Origin: Certhia americana
Taxonomy: Eukaryota; Chordata; Aves; Passeriformes; Certhiidae
DNA: 64,000 nucleotides
NCBI GenBank assembly: GCA_018697195.1
Contig: CM031864.1
Coordinates: 27,847,962-27,911,961, forward strand
Direction: 5' to 3'
Part shown: piece after piece, positions 52,311 through 64,000 of the stretch
Layout of the letters: each line of letters starts with the position of its first letter
How positions within the stretch are numbered: position 1 is the stretch's first letter
Translations under genes and position numbers: made by a program
Notes under the pieces: generated by a model
Seen by the model: the letters and a program-made list of their open reading frames with translations, nothing else
The model's database searches: none
What the model was told of the DNA's origin: nothing

Positions 52311-52679
52311 TCTCTCCCCTGTTCTCTGCTCCCCGCTCCCGGCTCTTCCGCACGCAGCCGCCTAGTGGGCAGAGACGGGAGGAAAATCCCACCCGCAAAC
52401 CCGGGCGGCACCGCCGCATCGCCGCCCACCGCCCTCGGCTGCTCCGCCGCTCCCCCCCCCCGAGCCCCGCCGCGCCACGCACCGCCCGCCGCCGGGAGAT
52501 GGCTCCCTGAGGAGTGGGGCCGCTGGAAAAGAAGGGGAGGGAGAAAGGAGAGGGAGGAAAGGCGATAAAATGGAATGCAAAAAAAAAAAAGTGAGAGCCA
52601 ACTGAGTTTGACCTCAGCCTTTCTAGGGGTCTGGATGCAAAGCGGCGTGGGCACAAAAACGTCCGGAGAGCTGGAATTC

Positions 52680-53060
52680 CTCTGCTGGGAGGGAAGGCTG
52701 ACAGAGCTGGCGTTGGTCAGCCTGGAGAAGAGAAGGCTCTAGGGAGACCTTAGAACCCCTTCCAGTGACTTAACTGGGCTCCAAGAGAGAAGATTTTGGA
52801 CAAGGGTATTGAAGTGACAGGAGATGGGGAATGGCTTCCCACTGCCAGAGGCAGGGGTAGATGGGATATTGAGAAGAAAATCTTCCCTGTGAGGGTGGTG
52901 AGGCCCTGGCACAGGTTGCTCAGAGAGGCTGTGGCAGCCCCATCCCTGTAAGTGTTCAAGGCCAGGTTGGATGGAGCTTGGAGCAGCCTGGTATTCTGGG
53001 GGTGGAATGAGACGGTCTTTAAAGTCCCTTCCAATCCAAAGTATTCTGGAATTTTCTAGT
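52680..53060 (+). mobile_element. CR1 LINE 3' UTR fragment next to the CpG island
   Basis: GGTCAGCCTGGAGAAGAGAAG, GGTGGTGAGGCCCTGGCACAG, AAGTGTTCAAGGCCAGGTTG and CCCTTCCAATCC occur in CR1 order, ending in a decayed tail at GTATTCTGGAATTTTCT. A segment after GGAGCAGCCTGGT is shortened. Its left edge starts about 110 bp from the end of the CpG island. Confidence 0.93.
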
Positions 53061-54949
53061 ACCACAAAATATATGTGGTTAGTACACACAACTCTGGGTT
53101 CTGACACCCACCAATGCCCCGAAGGTTAATTAACATTTGGGAGGGGATGATGTTACTCAGCTGGGAGGTTGGGATATCAGTTGTACATGACAGGACAGGA
53201 GAACAGAGCTGCCTGGGGAGGAGGCAGCAGCAGCAGCAGCTTATTTGGAGCACTCTAATTCCTTTTAACATCATAACTTACCTGAATCTTGAAAGTAATG
53301 AATCTCCAAAAGCTTTTTGCTCAATGAAGAGTAGCACTGTTGACAGTAAAAGTATTTTTTCCCAGCTGAGCTGGTGGGCCAAAGTTGAGAAAAGCAATTC
53401 CACCTGATTCTGCACAGAACTTTGACAGGTTTCCTGGCAAGTTACTTACTCCCTCAGATTAGAAACTCCTGTCCTAGTATGTTAAAACAGACCTTTTTCA
53501 GTCAAGGAACGAGGTGGTCCTAAATGGTCCATGACTCCTCAGATATGATTTCTTGTCCCAATTTCCCCACATCGCTTTGGGTAAATTGCCTAATTTACCT
53601 CCTACCTATAAAATGGAAGCTGGATGAGAAATATAAAGGCCATTAATAGTGATGAGCTATTCAGCTCTGTATGTAAGTACCCACTTAGATGTGTAGGGAG
53701 TCCTATACCTTCACACAGACAACCTACACAGAGTGAAACCCACCCACTTTAAGGAAGCCATCAGTGATGTTTCGATGGTCTCAGATGCCAGAGATGACTC
53801 AACCTGGCTGACCCACACCTGAGTGCTACCAGTGATTTGGGAGGTAACTTTGCAGACTATTGTGCAAAAGCCCGAGCTGGAAATGAGATACTTTAGCTTT
53901 GGCTTTATAGATGTTCCATGACATGATACATTATAGCATGACAAAAATCACATTCCATGGACCACACTGATGGAAAAAAGCCCAAGAAGTCATATGTAAG
54001 CAAGATTGAAATAGCTGATCAGGCCCTCCTGGCTTTCTCCAGCTGGAGAAAGCTTCTTCACCTTTCAGCCACAACAATGAGCCTGAAGTCAAAGTCAAGG
54101 GCAGTGTCCCCCAAACTCCTGTGTTTTGAGTGTGACCATGCGCAAAGGAGCAATTTCTCACCCAAGTCCCTCAGAGCAGGGTGCCTGGCTGTACAATCCA
54201 TGTGCTACAATTCCTGTGAAGGTGCAAGGGTAAAGCAGAGCCCAAAGCTGCCATCCCTGTTTGAGGGTCCTTAATGAAACCTTAATGATGCTGAGGAGAG
54301 ACAGACAAAATCCCTTGCTTTTAAATGTACTTCAGAGCCAAATACAACCCAGAATAGGAAACTTGCTTGTAGTCAACACAAGAAGTTTTCAAGGGGACAG
54401 TTTCTGGAGGGAGAAGCATGTGGTTTACATGAGGCATGGATAGTCTGAAGGGGTCCCCTGGGGGCTATGCTGGGAAGAACTAGAGTTGTTAATTTAGAAA
54501 AATTATTTGGGAGATCATTTCAAATCCCTTTTCTCTCTGTTTTGCTCATGCTCATTTTGGGACTCTGGGCCATAATCATCCACATAGCACAGGAACCCTC
54601 ATGTTTCATAAGCCTGCCTTGCTGATGCCAGTGGGAATTGAGCTTCAGAGATACCCCAAGGGTTTCCATCATTTCAGTATTAGGAAAAGCACTCTAGTGA
54701 ATGAGACGAATTGGACTGGCCTGAAAGCTCCAAGATCTCTTTCCTGTGCAGTCTTGGGGGGTTGCCCAGCAGTGAGCCGCTGGTGTTCCCATCCCTCCCT
54801 TCCTGCTGCTCCTCTCCCAGCACACCCCTCGAAAAAAACCTGTGTGGAAACACATCTGCAGACAGTACCCACCCACTTCCTCAGGCCTTGAGCATCCTTG
54901 CTATTTCCCTAGAGGTGTGTGGCAATGGGAATTCTGCAGGAAAAGTTTG
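53061..54949. other. Non-coding flank
   Basis: This has a short (CAG)n patch at 53224-53240. No exon, RNA gene or repeat family is recognised. Confidence 0.5.
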
Positions 54950-54959
54950 GGAGATGGCT

Positions 54960-55200
54960 TTTATTCCTTCTCTCAGGGACGCTGGGGACTGCCGCCGCAG
55001 GGAGAAGCTCTTATGCAGAGCTAAGTATGCGGAGCGGAGTCGCCTCTCGGCAGCGGCGATCCTGCCGTGCGCTGAGGAACGAACCGCGGCTCCCAGCCTG
55101 AATTACCAGAAAATTAAACATATGTCTCCATTCACCCAGGCGAGGAATTAGATGTTGATCCGTCCTGATTCCATCTATTTCAATTATAGACACGGATAGG
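54960..55200. promoter_or_regulatory. Small CpG cluster, second promoter/exon candidate
   Basis: CG dinucleotides cluster at about 54977-55100 in otherwise CpG-poor DNA. On the minus strand a TATA-like CTATAATTG lies at about 55182-55190, which would place a minus-strand start near 55155 and the CpG-rich part inside the transcript. No transcript evidence is available, so this is only a candidate for an upstream TNR exon. Confidence 0.3.
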
Positions 55201-55407
55201 CACCGCCTTCCCCTCACAGAGACCCCTCACAGACAGGAAGGCTGAATAGTCCTGGAGGGGTCCTCAGCCCGCAGGGCTCGTTCTGGGCCAGGGAGCATCC
55301 CAGGCACTGCATCCCCTTTGAACCCCGTGGAGGGCAATGCTCAAGGATATGGAAGGATGCTTGAGGCTGGGGGGATATTTGAGGACCTAGGGTAGATGTT
55401 CAGCACC

Positions 55408-55423
55408 GTGTGTGTGTGGGGGG

Positions 55424-55496
<73 letters not shown>

Positions 55497-55506
55497 NNNN
55501 NNNNNN

Positions 55507-55553
<47 letters not shown>
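55408..55553. repeat. (TG)n microsatellite with a 10-N assembly gap
   Basis: GT repeats with a short GGGGGG interruption near 55418-55423 run to 55553, broken by Ns at 55497-55506. Confidence 0.98.
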
Positions 55554-55554
<1 letters not shown>

Positions 55555-58500
55555 CGGCCATGGCTGGGGGGAAGTTCTTAGGGCTCTGGGTGGATTCTTG
55601 AGTTTCCATGGTGGAAGTTTGGAGACCTGGGGTAGATCCTCAGGGCTCTGGGGAGATACTTGAAGTCATGGATGGGGTGCTCAGGGCCCTGGCAGGATGC
55701 TCAGAATAAGGGGCCATGGGGGGCTGACAGCAGGAACTTGAAGAATACACAGAGCTGTGTGTCTGTTATAAGAGGGAGCAGCACATTGTAAAGCAAAGGT
55801 GATATAATCATGATTTCAATCAAAGCTTCCAGATTAACTGCTATCATGCAATGGTTCACTGAATGTGAGCAGTGGCAGGGGTGTGGAAATGGCAACAGAG
55901 CCAAAAAAACATCCCACAAAACAGGCGAGAGCTTTATGGCAAGGCAGCTCAGGTGCTCTATTAGTCCATACCATCAGGGCATCAATCCTAGTGATGGGCT
56001 GGGAAAGCAGCTCCCCAGTCCACTGCAAAGAACTCCTTCAGTGCAGTTTGTGTTTCCAAAGGAGAGGAGAAAGACCTTGAGATGCTCCAGTGGTGGGAAA
56101 TGTAAGCAAACTCGGGGAAGTGATGTTGCTGGCAGCTACAGCCTGTGCTGCCTGTGAGGCTGTGTCCATCTTGGCCTTCCTGGAGAGAAGCAAACACCTT
56201 TGCTTTGAAGCCAGGAGAAGTTTGTCTTGTAATCACCAGTTTCTAATGTTTTATATGTGCATAATAAGTATCAATATTATAGAACAGTATTGATGTGCAG
56301 CAGGTGTGTTAAGCTAACACTCCTGTATATATAATACCCATTAGGAGAGGAGGCTTTTCAGAAAACACCCAATAGACCTGTGCTTAAGAATCACCAGGAG
56401 CACACAAGAAACCAAATGGATTCTTTGATTATGCATGTTAAGGAGATCTTTGATGCGGAGAGCATGGAGACACACTGGTACTTGTGAGCGGCACAGAGAA
56501 TTTGGCAGCTCCTGGCATTAAGTGTTGGTCTTGTCCACCTTTCTCTGTCTCCAGCCCCTCCTTGAGCATGCCCAAGAGAAGACAGTCACCCATGGGGCAT
56601 CGCTGACCTTGATTACTACTGCTGGGCGTAAGTGGGTGCAAAGCAGTGCCACATCCTTGGGCTTCAGGGTGCTGCTGGAAGCGATTTCCTCCCTCCTCCC
56701 TAGCATTAACTGCGTCTCCCAGCATTTAACAGTCACTTTGTTGCCAGTCTGTGCTCAGATACATTCCAAAATATCTCTTCATTATGTTTGGGATTGCTGG
56801 TGCCTAGCCACATGGAGAGACGGCAGAGAGGTGTCACCCTGCAGGGACTCATGCTCTTCGGAGCGTCCCTCTTGGAGTCCAGAGCCCAGTGGGAGCAGTA
56901 GCCAGGCTGTCAAGGCTGTGGGGCAGGGCTGTGGGGCAGCACATTGCCCCTGATGGCCGGGGGCTCTGCCATGATGCTGTTGCCCCCCACCTCGAATAAG
57001 CTGTGAGCTGAGGAAGCAACCAGTGGCTTTCTTGGCTAACCCGGATGGAAACAGCAGCCTGCCTAGAGGACAGGCTGTAGGCAGGAGCAGGTACTGAGAG
57101 CAGATGTTGGATAGAGCATCTCCTTCTTTTGGTATCCTGAGGTTCTTCCATGCAAACCAAGCTGTAAATCTCCTCCTGCTCTCAGGGCCTACCCAAAAAG
57201 AGGTTTTATATAAGCCTAGACGCTTGTACACTAGCAAAGCTCAACAGTTCCCAGCTTTCTAAATCACACTGGGTACTTTAGGACATTGTATTCACTGTTT
57301 TCTTCCCCCTCTGTCCCACTTCTCACAGGAGAAGGTGCAGCAGCAAGGCCTTAAATGCTCAGAAATGCCTGGAGACCCTGGGTGGACAGCTCCAATCTGG
57401 TTTTTTAGCCTTCTTTGCCTGTCTGGGGTAAGCAATGGCTACAGTAACACTTGATCATCACTAAAGCATCATCCCTGTGATGAGCCTTTGCTTTCTCACC
57501 CATCAGCAGTGCCAGACACACAGACCATCTCCATCGCCAGTACAAACAGGCCTTAAAAGCAGAGGCAAGAGGCAAACTGCCGCTGTGGGCTCAAAAACAA
57601 GTGGTGCTGAAGCTCCTTGAAGCCTTCTTTTGGAAGCTTTCACCAAAATTCCTCCTCCCCCAAGAAGCAGTGCTGACACCCCCCCCCAGCACATGTCATT
57701 GAAACCTGGATGCTTTGCATTCATCCCATCAGAAGAAGCTCTGTAGTCCCCCAGGCAGACAAACAGCTACGAAAAGAGCCATGGGGGAAATCGGTACACA
57801 AGAGATGTTAGTCCTCGGCTAAATGCAAGGATTTTAAATCCTGATTTCTTACTGCAAACAAGCATTGTGTGCTCTTGGCACAATCACTCATTCGGTGCAG
57901 CCAAGTAGGGACAGTCTCCTTGCACCTGTGCAGAAGAGGACAAGCCCTCTCGCTGCCCAAATTGTCTCCTACTCCTGCACATGAGAGCCTCAGAGGTGCT
58001 CCATGCCTGGGACACACTGGACTGGAGATATCCCCTCACTAGCTGCATGGTGCTGGGCTCCCTCTCCCTCCTCCTCTTCCTTCTTCCAGGCCTGTGTGGC
58101 ATAGGCAGCTTCCCAGCTCTGGAGGGAATTGCAGCATACTTCAGCCACATCAGGACATTACAAATTCCTGGGTTTTTTTAAAGTGCAAAACGCCCTTTAG
58201 CGCTGCTATTGCCATGTACAAGGCTTCCTAGAGGTCACAGGGACGTAGTGAAATAATTAAAACCCATGTTCAGACCTTAAATCTGGTACTAAAATGAAAC
58301 TCTGGCAGCTCCAGAGCTGTACAGAAGCTTCACAAAAAGAACCTTAACCCCATGTCTCTGCCTTGGGATAAGGCCATGCCATTCTGCCTTTGCCAGCAGC
58401 TTGGGCACATCCCAAGTGTTTCGTGTGCCTCTCCAGCTTTACTCCAGCAGACCCACTTTCCTGCAGGAATCAACACATATGTGGGGTTGGCATGGAGGCA

Positions 58501-60869
58501 AGTTTGTGCTCACTTTACAGATGGATAAAACTAATTGCAGAAGTGGTGAGGGCAAGGCAGGAGTTATAGGTATGGTACAACACCTCAAACATCTCCTTTG
58601 TCAGCAAATGAGGGTTGGGGCAGCCAGAGCAGCTCAGTGGGTCCTGCGTGTCCTGCAAGGAACTAGCTAACAGGTACTGGAATTTCCATCACTTGGCTGC
58701 ACCTAAGTTGTTAGGAAAAGAGAAGATAAATAAAGATAAATGGAGGAGAGCTAAGCATGCTGGCAACCCTTCTCTATCATTCCTTTTCTTCCCTAAGCAG
58801 ATCAAATTATGACCTGGAATCACTGAATACATATTTTATTATGTGGATAATTTGAAGGATGAGGATGAGACAGAGAATTCATAAGGTACAGTCATGTTAG
58901 AAGACAAAGAATTCCCATTAATCTCCTACAGGGAAAAAAACTGAACAGGAGAAAAGCAGGGGGTGGGGACAGGTTGTAATCGATGCTATCTTCTCTTCTC
59001 TCTGGTGAGCTGGGGCATGCAGTGATGTCTTCTCCACTAACACCAGACAGAAGCTTCTTCTTAAGATCTCACAAAATAGAGGTGATGCTCTGAACTCTGC
59101 CCACTGCCACTTCGCTTGCAATGTAAACCCATCATTTCTCATCCCATTTAAAGAGCTTGGAAATCAGCTCTCCTCCTCCTCAGTGCAGAGCTGGGGAGCA
59201 GGGGATGCCCCCCTACCTTCCCCACAGCCCTAGGGAAGGCTGTCCCATGTCCCTCCCAGGATTCACAGCCCTCCCTGGGGCTCTGCCATCACAGTCTGCT
59301 GAGCTTTAGCCCATTTTACCTCAGCCTGGGTGCCCATCTGGCACCAGCTGGAGCGTGATGCTCTGCTGACTTTGAGGGGTCAGCCCCACTTTACTTCCCC
59401 TCGGCATCCCCTGCCCCATTCAGGCATGAGCTGCTCTGCTCCCTGCAGATCAATGCCAGCTTCAGGATGTTTTTCAGTTACCACAGGACCAGGAAAGAGC
59501 CACTGGCTCTTGGCAATTGTTTTCATAACTATTAAGCAATTACAAAGCAACTCCCTGTAGTTTATGGGTAGCTGAGCCCTAGAACCACGCTGTATGAGGG
59601 CTCATCCCTGGAGGCAGTACCCTAGCACATGCCCCTGACCCAGGACACTGGTAATGGGACAGGAGCAGTTGGCCCAGTGGCTTCAGTTGCTGCTCAGATC
59701 TAAGGGGATAAAAGGAGTGTATCTTCCCTCTTAAACACCCTGAATGGTTTAATGGAGACTTTGACAAATCAGATTAAGCACTGTAAACAAGACAAACTTG
59801 TTGAAATAAGGCCCCTAAGGACAAAATCAGAGCTGCTGAACATTTTCCCTACCCAGGCCTGCAAGTGGAGAGACAGGGACCGGGATCACGCCTGCAGTAT
59901 GAGTTGCTTATCCTCTAGTGGTCACTGTCCTCACTGTGGGGTCTGGACAAGGCAACACACAGGTTCCACTGCCTTCACACCTCCATGGTTCGATCCATTA
60001 GATCCCAGCACTGTGCTTGTGGCTCCCCACAGACCCAGGTTACAAAGGTTGCAGACCCACAGTGGTGGTTGGCCCTCTCTGCGAGACTCCTGATGTTGAG
60101 GGGGTTATGATGAGGTAATTTTGAACACTTCTAAATCATGAATTAAAGGCTCCTGGAGCTGCAAGGTCACATTAGGGCTTGTGGGTTTGGGACTCACGTT
60201 GTGCTCACCCTGCTGGCTCAGTTTCAGCTGTCACATGCTATTACTCAGGCCTCCCAAGGACAGCCTCTACCTTCAAAATTATTTCCCAAATTATTATCTG
60301 TCTGAAATGATCTTATGAGACAAGTGTGTTCCCCAGTTCTCAGATGGGTGGAGGCACTGGAGGGATTTCAGGGAGGATGATGGTGTTAAGAGATGCTCAT
60401 GGCACTCATGCTCCTCTGTTATTCGTGCAAGTCTCCACCCCAAAATTTTGGGAGTTAAACAAGAGCATTGAGGTAATACAACTCCCCAAACAGATTTGGG
60501 GGACACTAGAGAAGGCAGAACGGAGAGATGAATAAAACCTGTCTCTCTCTGTGTCAACCAGAGATTTAAGGCAAGCAGCTATTAGATGAGAATGGTTTTG
60601 TCCCCTAACTCCCTGATGAGCTGTTCTCTACCACAGCCTACTGATGGTAGCAGGCACACTGCAAACTTTTAATTCCAGGCAATTAGAGGCTTTGATGTGT
60701 GTGTGGAGTCCTCCTTCACCTGAAATGTTTATGATGCGGGGAGCCCTGCAAGATGCTGCGGTCTAGGAGAGGTGGAACCACCTTCTCCCCTTCCCTGCAC
60801 GCTGGTCAGGAAAGTTCATATTAGTTTTCTTTCTCATAATTTCTTTATTTATTTATTTCTAAGAGATGT

Positions 60870-60905
<36 letters not shown>

Positions 60906-62230
60906 CTCTTTCCCCTCCTAGGAAATTTTCCCTGCTGCTTGATTTTGGAGGGTAAATTTTTGTCATGCCTGTACTGAGTAACAATGGCCATCTACCAGCC
61001 ACAGCCAGTTTTGACATGTGAAAGCTAAGATGGAGAGATTTAGAACAGTTTTTTGGCGAGACCTACTCAACTCAAACAGCTGGTTAATACATAGAGCAGA
61101 GATTTCATCTTGCTTTAACCCAACTAACTTAAGAAGAATTCAACATACCAAATACTGCCTTGTAAATGAACAGAGATGAGATGATCATCACTTCAAGAAT
61201 TTGCAGCTTGCTCTGAAAGCAAAATTAAAGCAAACCATGTGGTGACGGTTACCAGAAGGCTAGGGGGACTAGTGCTACAGGTATTTCTCCAGGAGACAAA
61301 TGTGGGCTCTGATTTTTATGCCACTGATGCTGCTCTAATCTGTGGATTCCCATAGTCTCAAGCACACCTTCCCACTTGCCAAACCTCTCAGATCCCTAGC
61401 ATTGAAGGTAGGTGACACTCCTTGACCTCTACAGATGCTCAACCCATTAATAAGTGCAGGACATGGTCTCCACACTGCTGAGAGGAAGGAAAATCCCTCT
61501 CTGAGATCAGGTGAGGAACATCCCATGAGGCTGGCCTCAAGGAAAAGCCTTTGCCAGCAGTGGGAAAGGCTGGCAGGATGCAGGATGCAATCACCTCCTC
61601 TGGATGCCTGCCAGGACACCAGGTGCTGCTGACACACAAGAGGACTTCTTCAAGGCAAACACCACACTGAACACTCTACTCACCCCTGGACTGCTGCAGG
61701 TCCTTGCTGGGTATTTCTGTCCTCCACAAAAGCAGTGAGAAAGGAAAAGGACTTTTGAGCTGGAAAGTAGTTAATGTGCCTTCCCAATTATCTGCTGATG
61801 TCATTATGACCTTCCATAGTTAAACAAAATTATCCCAGACAAATAATGCTCTGCACTCGGGTCGAACACTGGCATCAGCAGCTGGGCACACTCACTGCAG
61901 AGAGCCCTGACATATTGATATTAATTCAGATTTCCCATTGACCATCATTTTCAATTCCCTCCAGCATTGAATATTTTTAGCACTGAGGCACATTCCTCCT
62001 ACTCTTCTGTAAAATGCTTTAAAATTAATTGAAGATGCTGGCTGGCCAAGAAAGGTTTTAAATTCCCTTTCTCAAAAAATCTGACTCACCTAACACCTCT
62101 TGCAAGGACACGAGAGCTGGAGGCAAAACCATTCTGGGGCAGCTTCCAGTCAAGGGCTTTGTAACCTGGTTTTCTCAAAAAAAGAAAGTGAGAATAAAGA
62201 TTCCAAGTGCCCATCATTTGCAATTAACTT
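55554..62230. other. Non-coding flank
   Basis: This is ordinary non-coding sequence with a TTTATTTATTTATT patch and poly(A) near 60840-60902. No gene, RNA or transposon is recognised. A motif-dense AT-rich stretch at 61750-62060 is noted in the findings. Confidence 0.5.
60871..60902. repeat. Poly(A) tract, 32 A
   Basis: A perfect run of 32 A, preceded by TTTATTTATTTATTTCTAAGAG. No retrocopy body is recognisable upstream, so it is listed as a simple repeat. Confidence 0.95.
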
Positions 62231-62234
62231 AAAC

Positions 62235-62430
62235 AAGGAGAGTGGTTAAATGCTGGAACAGATTTTTCAGAGGGACTTGGGAATCTTCTATCCTTAGCTG
62301 GTTAAGTTGTGAAGATCTCCAGGCCCTGAAGCAACCTCCTCCAACTTTGAGTAAGCTCTGCTGTGCACAGAGGGTTAGACCAAAGACCTCTGGACATCCC
62401 ACCCGAAGTCAATCATACCCCGAATCTGAA
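62235..62430 (+). mobile_element. Ancient CR1 LINE 3' end remnant
   Basis: AAATGCTGGAACAGATTTTTC, then CTGTGCACAGAGGGTTAGACC, AAAGACCTCTGGACATCCC and AAGTCAATCATA follow the order of the CR1 3' UTR but with many substitutions. Assignment is tentative. Confidence 0.5.
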
Positions 62431-64000
62431 CAGGCTGAAAACCTGACAGGATCCATTTGCTGAGTTGGTGACTAATTAAAAAAAATACTGACTGCATGCT
62501 GTTTAAAATAAACCAAACAAAATTACAGTAATTATATGCGACTTAATTTGTCAACTGTGAAGAGTTACCTGAAGGAAAGAAAATTAAGGGGATTAAAATA
62601 AGGAGCATTACCTCTTGTGACAAAGAGACGAAGACAAAAAATTGCCATCAACTTGTGTTTATGAGCTGCTGTGTTTCTAATTTGGGCCAGACACCAAATT
62701 TGCATTTTATCTTGATTGAAACAGAATGAAAACTGAAAAAATAAAGGTGTCCGATGTTAAAGAGCTTTTCCTGTTTAATTCAAAGAGTAACCCTACAGCA
62801 TTCAGAACAGCTGCTTTTTTTCTTCTGCTTTAAAGATCCTGGCATTGTCAGAGTAATTTCAATTTAAAACATGGAAGATCTTCAAGTGCGGGGAGGTCAC
62901 CTGCGAACAGCAGCTGTGTGGCACTGGGCTGGGGTACAACAGCAGCCAGGGCAATTTGCAAAAAATTAGTAGGCATTGATAAACAGGCCAGAGGCTGGGA
63001 GAAACCCACACCTGAAACCAGGGGAAGCAGGAAGAAAAGTAGCAATGGATCATCACATTGGCCCTGCCTTTGGAGAAGTCTGGCTGTGAAGGATGCTCAG
63101 CACAGTCACTCTATACCAAATTCTCTTAAAATGCAGCAAAATGGAAATCAAACTAGTGATAAGTGGGATGTGTCAGACAGCTGCCATCAGGCAAAAGGAA
63201 ACAATTTTGTTTTCTTCTGCCACAGCGATTCAGCTTACTCATAAAACAGAGACCAGCAGGTAGCACTTCCAAGCAGGACACAAGCTGGTTCTCTGTCTTC
63301 TCTCTCCTTTCCTTCTCTCCTCACTGTCCCCCCTGCCACTGACACACCACAAGTCATGGAAGAAAACCAGCATACAGCATCTGAAAGCCATGCATCCACC
63401 CCTCCCTTGCAGCTCAGCATCACTCTTCTCCCCACTGGACTAGACTCTTCAGAAGCTACTGGTGGTGTGTCCCACATCCTTCCACCTTTGAAGGAGCACA
63501 GATGACCCCCTAGAAACATGCACCAACACTGAACCAGGACAATGTCCCCAGTTCTGTCACAAGACTTCATCCCTGCTTCTTTATTCATATCCTCAAGAGC
63601 GTCCTTGCTCTTCTTCCCTGTTCTGTGCCCAAAGGGTGTGAGAAGATCACACAATCTTGGGAAGATGCTTTTAACTCCTGGAGGACATGAGGCCTGGGTT
63701 GCATCAACCCCAGCCCCTGTGACATGAGGGAGACACATTCTGCAGTGAATGGAGAGGGATTCTGTTTGCCAACCAAAACACTTCCCACAGGTATCACTGT
63801 CTGCATTGCACCTTTGACACCGATGTCAGGGAAAAGAGACTACGCCCACAAAATCCACTTTCAAGCTTAATGAGTTCTGGCAGCAATCCTGACAGTTTAG
63901 CCTGGCGGCTGCTTGTGACAACCATCTGCACCTTCTTATCTGCTCTGCTATCCTGCCAAGAAAGTAACAACAACTCTCAGCTTCATGGTTTATTCCCCCT
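62431..64000. other. Non-coding flank at the right edge
   Basis: No exon, repeat or RNA gene is recognised. Open frames up to 167 codons (minus strand, 63235-63738) show no domain and are treated as chance. Confidence 0.5.

Larger units (their letters stand above)
51150..52570. promoter_or_regulatory. CpG island, candidate TNR promoter and 5' non-coding exon
   Basis: CG dinucleotides and G+C are very dense here, in contrast to tens of kb on either side. Features inside are a degenerate CGGAGC tandem repeat (51795-52035), a GGGCC tract (52050-52077) and a C-run/T-run tract (52255-52310). On the minus strand, the TNR strand, a consensus donor CCG|GTGAGT lies with its last exon base at 52049. 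That would suit a non-coding first exon about 42.6 kb upstream of the acceptor at 9403. Plus-strand TATA-like TTTAAAAG near 51014 could instead mark a transcript in the other direction. The island is directly visible; the link to TNR is inference. Confidence 0.6.

Noticed and set aside
51382..52568. Long plus- and minus-strand open frames in the CpG island
   Set aside because: They come from the GC-rich repeat and low stop-codon density; the peptides are Arg/Ala/Pro/Ser low complexity with no recognisable domain.
55050..55080. REST/NRSE-like site on the minus strand in the small CpG cluster
   Set aside because: Only a partial match to each half site with wrong spacing; not defensible without a scored matrix.

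Overview
The window looks like a piece of a songbird (passerine) chromosome. It holds one recognisable protein-coding locus in a large amount of intronic and upstream DNA. The bird assignment rests on several chicken-repeat-1 (CR1) LINE fragments with the typical ATTCTATG-like 3' tail. The narrowing to passerines rests on endogenous-retrovirus solo LTRs that I recognise from memory as finch-type families, so it is less certain.

The gene is TNR (tenascin-R, called restrictin in chicken), on the minus strand. Five consecutive coding exons were assembled by hand with canonical AG/GT borders and matching phases. They are 9403-8904 (signal peptide, Cys-rich segment, heptad repeats), 6279-5803 (4.5 EGF-like repeats), 5372-5109 (FNIII-1), 4317-4202 (first half of FNIII-2) and 1804-1654 (second half of FNIII-2). 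They give 1504 coding nt, about 501 codons. That is the N-terminal third of a protein of about 1350 residues; the remaining FNIII domains and the fibrinogen-like domain lie beyond position 1 of the window. The product is a secreted, trimerising extracellular-matrix glycoprotein of the nervous system.

The first coding exon begins only 4 nt before the ATG, so TNR must have at least one upstream non-coding exon. From 9404 to the right-hand end I found no convincing coding exon. The strongest promoter candidate is a CpG island at about 51.15-52.57 kb. It contains GC-rich tandem repeats, a GGGCC tract, and a consensus splice donor on the minus strand (exon end 52049) of the kind a non-coding TNR first exon would need. 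A smaller CpG cluster lies at about 54.96-55.20 kb.

The rest is intron or flank with scattered repeats. CR1 fragments lie at 13.7, 20.3, 24.9, 32.4, 32.9, 52.7 and 62.2 kb. Solo LTRs lie at 19.62-20.01, 20.98-21.93, 33.21-33.67 and 35.74-36.33 kb. Simple repeats include (GGAT)n at the left edge and two (TG)n arrays, each broken by a 10-N gap. A few AT-rich, homeodomain-motif-dense stretches look like regulatory elements; the best is a 20-bp perfect palindrome at 39625-39644. I saw no previously undescribed biological system here. The interest lies in TNR regulation and the repeat structures.
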